The notes beneath the pieces were generated by a model. That model worked only from the letters and a program-made list of their open reading frames with translations, had not been told where the DNA came from and did not search any database. From Fragilaria radians (lineage: Eukaryota; Bacillariophyta; Fragilariophyceae; Fragilariales; Fragilariaceae), in the NCBI GenBank assembly GCA_900642245.1, contig CAAAJI010000443.1, forward strand, positions 28,517-50,251: DNA of 21,735 bases, read 5' to 3'. Made by a program: the position numbers and the translations under genes. Within the stretch, counting starts at the first letter, position 1, and the number at the start of each line of letters is the position of its first letter. Positions 1-10,088 of this stretch are shown here, piece by piece.

Positions 1-384
1 AATGCTTAAGATTGCTTGTAAATGAAGAAGATCATTTAATATCTTTTCAGGACCGTCATATCAATACGGTAGGAATAACTATTACAGATTCCTAACCAAC
101 AAATAGGAATCTATCAAGATTCATGATTAATGAATCTAAGTTGTGAATCAAAGATCACAAAGTCTAAATGTTAAGTGTTGAAGCTAACATGTAAGCTAAA
201 GAGACTATGCGGTCAAGGAAATACGTAGCAATTAATTCACAAGAGATCTAGGATAAAAGTAACTTTTTAGATCATAATTTACAATTTGTGTAAACACTTA
301 GAGCAGGTTAGAGCACAAAGGAAACCTCATATTGTTTTCAAGAAGTCTTTTCCTAGTGTTATTAGATTAGTTTGGTAGAATAAT
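1..384. other. Gene-free left edge, decayed sequence
   Basis: No open frame of useful length, RNA gene or clear repeat is visible. One plus-strand frame reads as short protein-like runs separated by many stops, which would fit an old coding or retroelement remnant running into the relic that follows. No LTR ends or primer-binding site were recognised. This is an impression from reading and not a supported gene. Confidence 0.4.
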
Positions 385-1111
385 TTGTTCAATGAAACTC
401 CCGGTTCCAGTCTAGATTGTCCTCATGACATCAAAAAGGCCAAGCAATTCAAGAAACTTGATGAATCACATGCATTAATTCCAGAAAATATACATCTATT
501 GGAGGATTGTTTGAAGAAATCTAGTACGTTTGACAAAGAAATAAATTTGACAAAGCAGATTGTCCAAAATTTGCAGGTGTCTAAGGTTTTTTAGCAATGT
601 GCTGAACTCAAGATGAAGCAATTTGATCTGCTTTAAGAATAGAAGAATAGTACGAACTTGCCTCAAATGAATGAGAAAGCTGGTAAAGCGGAAAACGGCT
701 GCTGACTATCTCAATTGGACAATGAAAAACACGCTTATTCCTGTGGTATAGGTTCCAAAGATTGCGGCATTTAATGCAGAGATTCCTGAACAGACGGTAT
801 CTGATGAGTAGAGCTATGATGAAGATGATGAAGAAGTCGCTGATGAAGATGATGCAGACAATATTTTTTCTGCTCCTGAGGCTGAGAACCATCTTTCTAT
901 ATATGAGGACAACAGTCCTGTGGATGAGGATAATGCCCCTGAAGCTACACTGGGACTAGAGATAAGATTAATAAGCTCAATGAGATGTTACTATGCAAAA
1001 AGATCACAAAAACGAATAAGAAAAGAGTTTAGTAATAATGCCAATTACATTTGTGAATTTGTACTTTTGAGAAAAACAAGCAGGCAAGTGCTTAGGAATC
1101 AAATAAAATGA
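385..1111 (+). pseudogene. Unidentified acidic coding relic
   Basis: Two open stretches in different frames suggest one decayed coding region. The first (385-594, 69 codons) is hydrophilic and probably helical, rich in Lys, Asp, Glu and Leu. The second is open from about 810 to 1111 and carries an Asp/Glu-rich run (about 820-870) followed by a basic tail. In-frame stops lie between them and also inside the region leading into the acidic run. I do not recognise a family. A retroelement gag or a degenerate host gene are both possible, since other retroelement relics occur in this window. The absence of a catalytic motif prevents a firmer call. Confidence 0.25.
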
Positions 1112-1638
1112 TGATTCAAAAATATTGTTCAATCAAGCATTCTATTCATCTTTTTTTATGGTCATCTCATTTTCCTCTGGCAAAGGATGTCTAGTCTTGT
1201 AGGATAGAAGCCTTTTGCCCATGATGTTAAAGCTTGTACTATCTTTTGCTTCTTGGAATTCTTGAATTTGATGTCCAAAATCACTTAGCCTTGAATGAGA
1301 TTTTGATGTCTTGCAGATTTTATTGCTTTCCATAGTGGATTCCATATATGGAATCACAAATCAGAATAAAACGACGAAATTTGTATTCAATTTGGAAATT
1401 CATGGTTGAATCGCCAAAATGCTGCCTAACTTTATGTATTATAATCCCATCAAAATGTGCACTATGCACAAGTGTTGACGCAGAAAAGTAAAAATAATGA
1501 GCTAGTAATAACTAAAGTCTTGGATCTCGATCGACCTCTCGAGGTTACTAATTTAGTAGCAACCGTACAGTAACGGTTCACTACACTACCGGATGGGCAA
1601 CGACAGTTCTCTTGGATACATATCGAACTTTTCAATTG
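1112..1638. other. Intergenic, no supported gene
   Basis: Contains only short open frames on the minus strand (such as 1142-1357) with no recognisable motif. A short perfect inverted repeat with 6-bp arms (AACCGT / ACGGTT) is present at 1561-1578. It could fold as a small hairpin, but nothing nearby explains it. Confidence 0.4.
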
Positions 1639-1892
1639 TTTATTGAAGATTTTCCAAGGTGACTCCAATGCGAAGGATAATAAAGGGGAATCATTCCATA
1701 AAGAACAGCTTCCCAAAGCGTGTTGGACGGGGTAATCTTGTTTAGTTTGTGCCGAGTTTATTGAAGATTTTCCAAGGTAACTCAATGCGAAGGCTGATAA
1801 AACTCCGTTTCAGAATTATTATTCCACTGAAATATAAAAAACAGCTTCCCAAAATTTGATGGTAGGGGTAATCTTGTTAAGCTTGTGTCAAG
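1639..1892. repeat. Imperfect tandem duplication, two copies
   Basis: Two adjacent copies begin with the same 22-bp run (starting TTTATTGAAGATTTTCCAAG): copy 1 at 1639-1756 (118 bp) and copy 2 at 1757-1892 (136 bp). They share further blocks: an ACTC..CAATGCGAAGG block, ACAGCTTCCCAAA, and GGGGTAATCTTGTT with GCTTGTGTC-like ends. Copy 2 has about 18 extra bases in its middle. The duplication lies immediately upstream of the TATA-like site and the LRR gene, so it could be promoter-proximal, but no function is shown. Confidence 0.8.
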
Positions 1893-1934
1893 TTTGGTTT
1901 CTCGGCATTCATGGTACGTGGTATCCTGAGCCAC

Positions 1935-1943
1935 TATATATAA
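1935..1943 (+). promoter_or_regulatory. TATA-box-like site upstream of LRR gene
   Basis: TATATATAA lies 20-30 bp upstream of the open LRR frame (open from 1964) and about 50 bp before the ATG at 1986. Spacing fits a core promoter. The ATG at 1986 is in a different frame from the LRR coding frame, so the link between this site and the gene start is unresolved. Confidence 0.35.
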
Positions 1944-1963
1944 GGATTGCATGCATGCATTGA

Positions 1964-3220
1964 TTTTTCACATACGTTACAGCCGATGAATTTCATCGTG
2001 ATCTCCCGAGGAAGAAGTCACATGGTCGAACAAGGCCTCCTACTCGTAAACCAACGTGTGCGAAATTGCCTCCAATTACCAAAAGACCAACTCCAAAGCC
2101 CACACCAAAGATTGCCTCCGTCAACTGTTGTCCTAAAGAGTATCTTCATAGTCTTGAAATTGCCTGCGCTTTCTTTGGAGGTTTCGAAGAATGTCCATCA
2201 GCATTGACTCTGGAAAGCGTTTATTCTCTTCGAACGATTCCCCACGAGATAGGGTGTTTGACTCAGCTGACTTCCCTTTCTTTTAACTATGGTAAAGGAT
2301 CAATACCATCATCCATTTCGTGTTTGACAAACCTAGAACATCTATCTATTCAAGGAACAGAGCAAACGGGCACTATTCCTACTGCTTTTTCTAGCTTAAC
2401 TAAGTTGACTTTCCTTCAAATTGTCGGGACAAAGTTGAAAGGCAAATTTCCAGACATTTTTTCTAATATGGTGGATATTCGTGATCTACTGATCCATAGC
2501 AATAGATTTATTGGGAAATTCCCCTCGTCAATTTTAAAACTTTCAAAACTAACTAATTTTCAGTTTTATGATAACGTTTTCTCAGGAGCATTGCCTTCTT
2601 TACCAACAAGCCTGGAACTTTTGGAAATACTGGGTAACCGTTTTACAGAAATCTTGGAGCTACCAATATCTCTAACGTCCCTGAAGATCAGTGATTTCAC
2701 TATAGAAACCCTGCCAGCAAATCTATCAACCATGGCAAACTTGACTTCCCTGATGATACATGGTACTAAATTGGGAAAGATACCAACAGTTCTGGCAACC
2801 TTGCCAAATTTGCAAACTCTGGACATCTATGACACTGATTTTACAGGAACTATTCCCGCTTTACCCACTAGTTTGGTTACTTTGTATATCAATGGTAACA
2901 GACTAACTGAAATACCTTCATCACTATCAAGTTTGAATTGTTTAAGAGATTTGAGCTTAAACAACAACAAACTTGCAGGGACTGTACCTTCAGAACTCTC
3001 TCGTTTATCTAACCTTGAGCGGCTAAACTTGGAAAACAACCTTCTTACTGGGACCATTCCTAGTTCTATACTACACATGCCACTTCTTACAAGCATTTAT
3101 ACCTTGGGCAACCACTTGGTTGGTACAGTCTTTTCATGTGAGAATAAATGGATTTCAGTTAATTGCAGTGAAATAAATTGCACCTGCTGTTACGACTTTT
3201 GTGGTATATTGTGTGTGTAA
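1964..3220 (+). CDS. Extracellular-type leucine-rich-repeat protein (5' end uncertain)
   Basis: The frame is open from just after a TGA at 1961-1963 to TAA at 3218-3220. After a basic, Pro/Thr-rich lead (KRPTPKPTPK at about 2080) comes a Cys-containing cap (VNCCPKEY, FGGFEECPSAL). Then follow about ten leucine-rich repeats of the plant-like type, with repeated G.IP.. turns (GSIPSS, GTIPTA, GTVPSE, GTIPSS). The protein ends in a Cys-rich tail (CENKW, CSEINCTCCYDFCGILC), typical of secreted diatom-type LRR proteins. Ligand or partner is unknown. There is no ATG in frame before the codon at 2469, inside the repeats; the often-reported open start at 2066 is TTG. A signal-peptide exon upstream of an intron (candidate acceptor TTACAG ending 1982), a frameshift joining the ATG at 1986, or a 5'-truncated gene are all possible. 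The repeats themselves are intact. Confidence 0.75.
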   Translation, partial: FFTYVTADEFHRDLPRKKSHGRTRPPTRKPTCAKLPPITKRPTPKPTPKIASVNCCPKEYLHSLEIACAFFGGFEECPSALTLESVYSLRTIPHEIGCLTQLTSLSFNYGKGSIPSSISCLTNLEHLSIQGTEQTGTIPTAFSSLTKLTFLQIVGTKLKGKFPDIFSNMVDIRDLLIHSNRFIGKFPSSILKLSKLTNFQFYDNVFSGALPSLPTSLELLEILGNRFTEILELPISLTSLKISDFTIETLPANLSTMANLTSLMIHGTKLGKIPTVLATLPNLQTLDIYDTDFTGTIPALPTSLVTLYINGNRLTEIPSSLSSLNCLRDLSLNNNKLAGTVPSELSRLSNLERLNLENNLLTGTIPSSILHMPLLTSIYTLGNHLVGTVFSCENKWISVNCSEINCTCCYDFCGILCV

Positions 3221-4541
3221 CCACGATAAATCATGCAACTGTCTTTGAAGCAGGAAATATCTTAACCAACAACACTAATGCTTTTAAAAAAGATGTCTAC
3301 AAAACAGTCAACACAAACTGTTATCCAATTTAAATCAATCTTAAAGTATATGACACACAAAGTCATTGCAAAATGTAGTTCTCTACAAGAGTGTTGGATG
3401 CTGTTTCATTGTCATTTCACTCTACAATTGTGCTTGGGCATATCATATGAATTTCAGATGTTAGTGGAAATAAAATTTGGATTAGGAGCCCATTTCATTG
3501 TTTATGCACAACAAGATATTCCTGAACAGCATAATGCTCAATGTTCGCATTTTCAACTGTTATGGGTTTAATTTCTGTTTCTTGGGAGAATTTCCGGTCC
3601 TATGAATTCAAGTGTCAACCTGACTCCATTGTCTCTGCATTATGCTTTCTTTTTTCTAAAATCATTGCAGCACTGACCTAAACATTGGTCATGGCAATTG
3701 TTTTGTCAGTTAGCAACCCAATGATTCTTACCTTGGGGTTACTTTGGTTGTTAAACATGAAAGTCCAGTAGTAGTAGCCTTTGGTAATCAGCAACACCAA
3801 ATTCCAAAAGTGTTGCACCTCCATAGCTGCTTGCTTAAATTGAGTTTAGATCAATAGACAGCCTTTATCTTAGAGTATTACTGTCTCCATACTTTGTCAT
3901 TACTCCACTTTTTTGTTGTTGAATTCACCATGTCCATACAATGTCAAATTGTGATACTTTGCTGTATCCCTTAATTCCTTCAATCCAAAATGACTAGGTC
4001 ATTTGTGAGTATATCAATATACTTCTTTACTGAATACTAGCGGGTGAATATAACCTTCATCTTGATCCCTGTCAACAAAGTTGTGTGTGGTGGTCAAAAT
4101 TCTATCGAATGACACAAAAGCAAAGCCCTTTATCACGCATAGTAAAACTCATTTTCCTTCAAGCTGTGGCTAGCCTAACTAATTTCAAGTGTGACATCCA
4201 ATTATCCCTAATATTGTTCGTTTCCTATCCATTCAATGTATACAGGACCATGTCAAACAATCAATTATCCCTATAGTGTCGTTTACTATTTTCGTCCAGT
4301 TTGCAGTTAGCAAGTACGTTAAGGTTCGTAATTTAGCAAGTTACAAAATATATTCCAAACGTTGAAAACGGATCCTTTCCGCGCTGTTGTTTGGATGATG
4401 TTCTGTTGAACAGCCATTACTTCCATTTTGTTCAACGATCACGTTTTTCTCACAAAATTGGATGGAAAGCACAGTGAGCAGCCAACCCCCGGATACGAGC
4501 CTGTGGCTAAATTTAGCATATTTTTCAAAAATAAAAGTCAA
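3221..4541. other. Intergenic gap, possible minus-strand coding traces
   Basis: No supported gene. On the minus strand a few short runs look protein-like, for example a 32-codon open run ending near 3910 (reading PSHFGLKELRDTAKYHN...) and another near 3700-3830. Stops and frame changes separate them and no family is recognisable. Open plus-strand frames at 3278-3571 and 4085-4276 have no motif. The last stretch before 4542 should contain the 5' UTR and promoter of metallophosphoesterase gene A; no clear TATA box was seen. Confidence 0.4.
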
Positions 4542-6091
4542 ATGACATTATCCATCGACTTATCATCTCGGGTAATAATAATAGAACACAAGCAACAAGT
4601 AGCAGCGAAGGAAAATCCTATTCTGGAAAAGATTTGGAGAGAAAATCAAAGATATCAAATTGCAGGATTGTTATTCTTTGCCTTGATGCTTACTGTGGCA
4701 TGTGTCGGTATTTTGGAATCTAGTAATGTACAACAAACTGTGACTGTTGCTCATCGTGATGAGGATTATAATTCATCCACTGCGGCTAAGGAAATTGAAC
4801 AATCAACATGGGTACCATCGTCCCTGAAACCCGTAACGTGGACACCCTCTTCTATTCCATCTGTTATACCATCGTTGCAACCATCAAATTCAGATTCGAA
4901 TTATCCATCCTTGGCACCAACTTCGCACCAGCCAACCCATTCCTTGGCTCCTTCACTATCTCCATCCCTTCTTCCATCCACATCTATAGAGCCAACGAAT
5001 CCTATCCAACATACATTTGGAATTTATGTTATGGGTGACGTGGTAAGTAATTCCTTATCTACCCACCGTTGTAGTGAACGAATACAGTCAAAAGTTCCTT
5101 TTTTGAAAATCTCTTACAAAGTGCAATTTTTTTATCATTTCAGCCATATGCATCCTGGGAAGAACGCATTTTACAACTACAATTGGCATCATTACGTAAT
5201 TATAGCAACCCATCTGCACAGTTTATAGTCCATGTGGGAGACATCCAGAAACCACAGCGTACTGGCTGTGCAGAATCACGTTTTGCCATGGTGTCAAGTA
5301 TAATGAAGACAGCGCCGTTACCCACACTTGTTCTGGCAGGTGACAACGATTGGAGTGATTGCAAAACTCCTGAAATGGCGTTGGAGTATTATCATTCATA
5401 CTTTGATTACTTTCATTTGAACTGGAATGCTACAACAACAGCTACGGATGTTACCAATTTGTCTCTTGGCATCATGTCATCTAGATCAGGTGTTCCGAAT
5501 TACGAGGACATGAACGGAAGACTAAATTTTGAACATCATTCCAAATATCCTGAAATGTGGCGGATCTACATTAATGGCATTCTCCTCCTTTCGGTTCAAA
5601 ACGTCAATTACAAAGGACTTATTAACGATGCTTACAATCGAACCCTTGCTAGCATTAATTGGGTACGATCCTCCATCCGATCAGACACCTTTCTTCAGGC
5701 TGTAATAATCTTTGGTCACGGACAATTTGGTGAGAAAGACAACACAAAAGTCTTTTTTGAAGGTATCTACGACGTTTTTTCTAATGTAGATCGGCTTTCC
5801 ACGACAGTGATGTACTTTCATGGTGATGGACACCAATGGAGTTTAAGTGGTAAAGTACAACGTTACTTGAATTGGCCCGCCTTTGTTGATGTCCAAGTTG
5901 ACCAGGGAGGTTACGCTGATCCGTTACTTGTAGAATTTTCGATTCACTCACCATTGCAACTTGAGCATGAGTTGCAATATGTGTTTGCAAACGGGAAAAT
6001 ACGGATTGATCGACAGCGAGGTCGATATCCCCTTCAAGATGGAAAGCCCAATATAAATGACTTATTCCCAATGCAGGGAACGAATCGATAA
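4542..6091 (+). CDS. Type II membrane metallophosphoesterase A (two exons)
   Basis: Exon 1 is 4542-5042 and exon 2 is 5144-6091. The 101-bp intron starts GTAAGT and ends TTTCAG, phase 0; the predicted protein has 482 residues. A short cytosolic N-terminus is followed by a transmembrane anchor (about 39-58), a Ser/Thr/Pro-rich stalk (about 97-153, with PSLAPT-like units) and a calcineurin-like phosphoesterase domain. Visible motifs are MGDVPY (163-169), VHVGDI (196-201), GDNDWSDC (233-240), FGHGQF (357-362) and HGDGH (393-397). The GDNDW.DC signature matches the GDNEWTDC group of metallophosphoesterases. Several N-x-S/T sequons in the domain fit a lumenal or extracellular location. Substrate is unknown. 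The start ATG at 4542 was chosen over the upstream in-frame ATG (4428) because it aligns with the start of the paralogue on the opposite strand. It lies tail to tail with that paralogue. Confidence 0.87.
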
Positions 6092-6612
6092 TATGTTACT
6101 AGTTGCAAAGAATTATCATCACAATTTTGTAACACTCATAGTACATGACTATTGAAATAACTTTGCCTTGTTGTGGTGGTTTTGTTTCCTTCAAAAGTTA
6201 AAAAGACATTACAATATGGTTTGACTAGAATTCCCTTCTTACTGCACTTTTGAGATTTTGCAACAAATGATGACAACTGTGTCTTTTTCAAAGTTTCGAA
6301 GATAGTTTGGAACTGCAATCATGCCACTTAAATAAGTAGTCTGTATACAGTTTGTTTTGAATGGAACCCACATACGATTATAGAAGTATGCATCAGTCAA
6401 TGAAAACTTACAGCGAATGATGGAAACTAATGTACCTATACCATAATCGTCCATTATCACGTGTACATTTTATGGGTGACAACAATTATATTGCATGTAC
6501 AACTATCTACTTATTTGAGAGTAATGCTCGAATCGCTACTCCAATCCCAGAAAACGAAAGTTCTATAAATGTTACAAAAATGTTTGGAAGATTCTACGGA
6601 TACCTTATGCCA
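6092..6612. other. Convergent intergenic region between the two phosphoesterases
   Basis: About 520 bp separate the stop codons of the two convergent paralogues. Both 3' UTRs and polyadenylation sites must lie here. Only short open frames without motifs are present. I saw no extension of the inverted duplication into this spacer, though a self-dot-plot would be needed to be sure. Confidence 0.5.
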
Positions 6613-8151
6613 TCATCGATTATTCAACTGAGATGGAAATAGTTTCAGAATATTTGGTCTCCCATCCTCGAGAGGATATCTACCTCGTTGTCTATCGATT
6701 CGTATGGTTCGATTTGCAAATAGGTATTGCAGATCATGTTCTACTTCGAAAGGAGAACGCATTGAAAATTGCATTAGTAAGGGATCCGCGAAAGCGCCTT
6801 GATCAACCTGTACGTCGACAAAGGAAGACCACCCCAAATGACTCTGGACTTTGTCTCCAAGGTCCCATTTGTGACCATCGCCATGAATGTACATTACTGT
6901 TGTCCCAAGTCTCCCTGCATTGGTAAAGGCTTTGTAAATACCTTCAAAAAAAGGCTTGGTATTCTCTGCAAATTGACCATGGCCAAAAATAATGACTGCT
7001 TGAATCACCTTGCTAGAGTGAATGGAGCTTCGGACCCATTGTATACTGGCATGGGTTCGATTGGGAGCACTTTGAATAAGCCCCTTGTAATCCACATTTT
7101 GAACTGAAAGAAGGAGAATGCCGTTGAGATAAATCCGCCACATTTCTGGATACTTAGGATGGTGTTCAAAATTGAGCTTAGTATTCATGTCTTGAAAATT
7201 CTGAGGTGCTTCCGTAGGCTCAGGAGCAACTATGGACAAGTTGGTGACATTTGTTGCCACTGTTGTGGCATTCCAGTTTAAATGAAAGAAATCAAAATAT
7301 TTATGATAATTTGACAATGCGACAAGGGGCATCGGGCAATCGATCCAATCATTATCACCTGCCAATACGAGTGTAGGCAAAGGTGCCTTTTTCATCATGG
7401 TCGACACCATGGCATAGCGAGATTCGACACACATAGTCCGTTGTGGCTTTTGAATATCCCCCACATGGACCATAAATTGGGCCGTTGGGTGAGTGTAGTC
7501 GTTCAGAGATGTCAATTGCAATTGCAATATGAGTTCTTCCCAAGAAGCATAGGGCTAATGAGATTTCAAAAGGAAATGAGTCTCAACAGTTGGGTTGAAA
7601 TGTGAACAATGCTTTGATAAACTAGATTACAAAATCAAAAATATATGTTAGAGTGTACTCACCACATCACCCATGATATATATCCCAAATACATCTGGAA
7701 AATGAGTCGACGGCTCCATAGATGTGGAAGGAACCATAGATGGTAATACGGAAGGGGGTTGCGAATAGGTTGGTAGGGGCATTGTTGGGGTCAAGGATGG
7801 ATGATTCGAATCTGCAACCGTAGGTTGCAGCGATGGTAAATGGGATGGCAGCGTCGACGGTGTGTTAGTAGGTGAAACAGATGTGGGAGAAAGAGTCGTC
7901 TTGAGAATATCTAGAGTCGTCGAGGTTGCTGACGATGACAATGATTTTGAAGATCCATTGTCGTCATCACCCTCAATCCCCAAAACGTGTTGTAGGGAAT
8001 TTGATGCCAGTGTTCCAACACATGCTACACCAAGAATAAATACAAAGCAAATGAAACCTGCTATTTGATACTTTCGACTTTGGGTCCAAGATTGTTTTGG
8101 ACTTGATCTTTCGACTTGTTCATGTGACGGCATATCAACCGATAATGCCAT
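6613..8151 (-). CDS. Type II membrane metallophosphoesterase B (two exons)
   Basis: Exon 1 is 8151-7663 and exon 2 is 7554-6613. The 108-bp intron starts GTGAGT and ends CATTAG, phase 0; the predicted protein has 476 residues. The architecture matches gene A: a transmembrane anchor (about 29-48), a Ser/Thr/Pro stalk with PSLQPT/PSLTPT units, then the phosphoesterase domain. Its motifs are MGDVPY, VHVGDI, GDNDWIDC, FGHGQF and HGDGH. By eye the catalytic halves are about 70% identical to gene A, while the stalk has diverged freely. The intron falls at the same place, between Val and Pro of MGDV/PY, so it predates the duplication. The frame is intact and all motifs are kept, so both copies look functional. 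A TATA-like stretch (TTATAG in an AT-rich run, about 8180-8190) lies about 30-40 bp upstream of the ATG. Substrate is unknown. Confidence 0.87.
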
Positions 8152-9600
8152 TTTCTAGATTCAATAGGATAAACTCAGGGCTATAAATTATTGTAACTTG
8201 CTGGTGGTGTGAAGGTTGCCACTCCAATGCAGAAACTTTCAAGCCAAATTTGTGATGATATCAACAAAATCTAAATATAAATACTGATCTATAAAATAAT
8301 CCACGACTCTTTTCTGGTTCCTTTTCGTATACTTTTTTCCCACCAAGACACGTAACGGAATGGAATTGCCCTAAAAAATTTCATTGCCAGAAAATATGTA
8401 TACTCCCTGTCATAAATCCATCAATGGAATAACTTTCGACAGCCAATGGTTATTTCCTCGAAGTATACCACGACTTCCACACGTATAGCACAAATCACGA
8501 CACTCGTAACCAAATCAACCGCAAATATGTCATTTACTCATTTCTTTCTTCATCATCGGCATCTTCAACGTTTTCTTCTTAATCGTTCATGATAAATCTA
8601 TGATGATGTATAAAAAGAATTACATACGTTTGCTCTTTGCTGACGTTGTGTCTTGCTTTCGACCGAAGAGCAACTTGGCAAGAAAATTGCACACACACAT
8701 TGGGCACTTTTTATGTGATTGGATATATAATGGTGAAATAAAAATGAAACATTTCAAGTAGATTTTTGGTCCAAAATTAAATTCATTGAGAGAATTATCT
8801 TAAAGCTTATCTTGCATTATAAGTGTCAAAGAAAATGATAGCTATAAATAAAGAAACATATAGCTTATATTAACTTAATTCATTTTATAATCTAACGTGT
8901 CAGAAAGAATCACAAAAAACGCAATATTGAGAATCTTTAATGTAACATAATCAACTAAAGTACTTTAGTTCTTTACTTTTCTGAATAGTCATTCAAAATG
9001 AGACTTGGTGTTTCACAAAATAAAAGTATTTTGGAGAATGCAGTTTTTCAATTCATAGCATGAAGACTGGTTTATAAATACCTACACATATTTTCTAATG
9101 GCGAGCGATTGCTTAGCATCACTAAATTTGGGTTACGAAATAATAAAGTGAAAAGTTAGAAAGGTTATAAAAACATACCTCTTGATAGAATAAACGCCTT
9201 TGGGTACAACGATTGTAATTTTCTGTCAGTATTGAATTGAAAGTGCATACTCATATATATTTCTATCAAATATCAAGTAAATTCAATTGAAAAAAATATA
9301 ATTGAACTCACTGTATCTCATTTAGGAGACTTAGAAAAAACATACTACGAAGTTACTTTGAGGAAGATCTAAAACTGGAATGATACCAAGGCCGGATACG
9401 TCATCGATTGGAATCAATTGCGGAATAGTGAGTGTACAGCATGATGTAGTGAGGATATGAATATGAGTTATGATTGAGTATCATCGAGTGAGTACAATGT
9501 TGCGATTGGTGTTTATCAACCGAGTCAAATGAGTCTACAGTTGTGCACTATTATTGAGTCTCTTCAGTTTGAGTAGAAGTCAGAAGAAGGAGGAAGAATA
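8152..9600. other. AT-rich intergenic region
   Basis: Contains no supported gene. The start of this stretch is the promoter side of phosphoesterase B. A minus-strand mini-gene candidate at 8534-8700 is discussed under findings but is too short to annotate. From about 9340 the base composition changes, with many TGAG/GAGT runs up to 9580. This could be the 5' untranslated part or a decayed LTR of the Copia relic, but no matching copy was found downstream of its pol. Confidence 0.4.
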
Positions 9601-10088
9601 TTGGATGCTGACCTCAACGAGTTGGCTTTTACAGAATTAATACTGTCCATTGATCTAGGCAACAAACAGTATTAGAAAAATTGTATATGGAATTTTAAAA
9701 GGCAGACAAAGATTATGAAGATGGGAATGCAAGCATTGCCTGGGAGAAGCTCCAGAAGAAGTTTGGCCCAGTATCTGCATCCACGTGAATGAAAACAGAG
9801 AGAATGTTCAGGGAGAGCAAGCTTGGAAAGATTGAAGACCCTGAAATTTAGGTTAAAATTTGGAAGACCTACAGTAAAATGGAAGTTTTGGGTTCAACTC
9901 TGATTGATGAGCAGTTTCTTATTCAAGTTCAGGTGTGTTGTTGTGCATTAGGTAAAGATGTTCAGTATTATCAAGGCTTTGCTTTGAAAAATGGGTTCAA
10001 TCGTGCCAATTTAGATGTGGTGATGAAGTTGATAAAGGGAAATACAACCTTGAAGACCAAAATGGACTTATCTCGGGCATCATGTTGA
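9601..10088 (+). pseudogene. Copia gag remnant (UBN2-like)
   Basis: Copia gag proteins package the element RNA. Here the reading LDADLNELAF...LILSID (9601 on) shifts frame near 9702 and continues as GNASIAWEKLQKKFGP, then FRESKLGKIEDPE and LIDEQFLIQV. These are hallmarks of the gag UBN2-type domain (AWE-L-KY.P...). The frame from 9702 to 10088 contains two in-frame stops (TGA at 9786, TAG shortly before the 9879 open stretch). No CCHC zinc knuckle is seen, and the sequence passes directly to the integrase region. Confidence 0.8.

Noticed and set aside
2566..3096. Two minus-strand open frames of 86 and 89 codons
   Set aside because: They lie entirely under the LRR gene and reflect its repeat codon structure.
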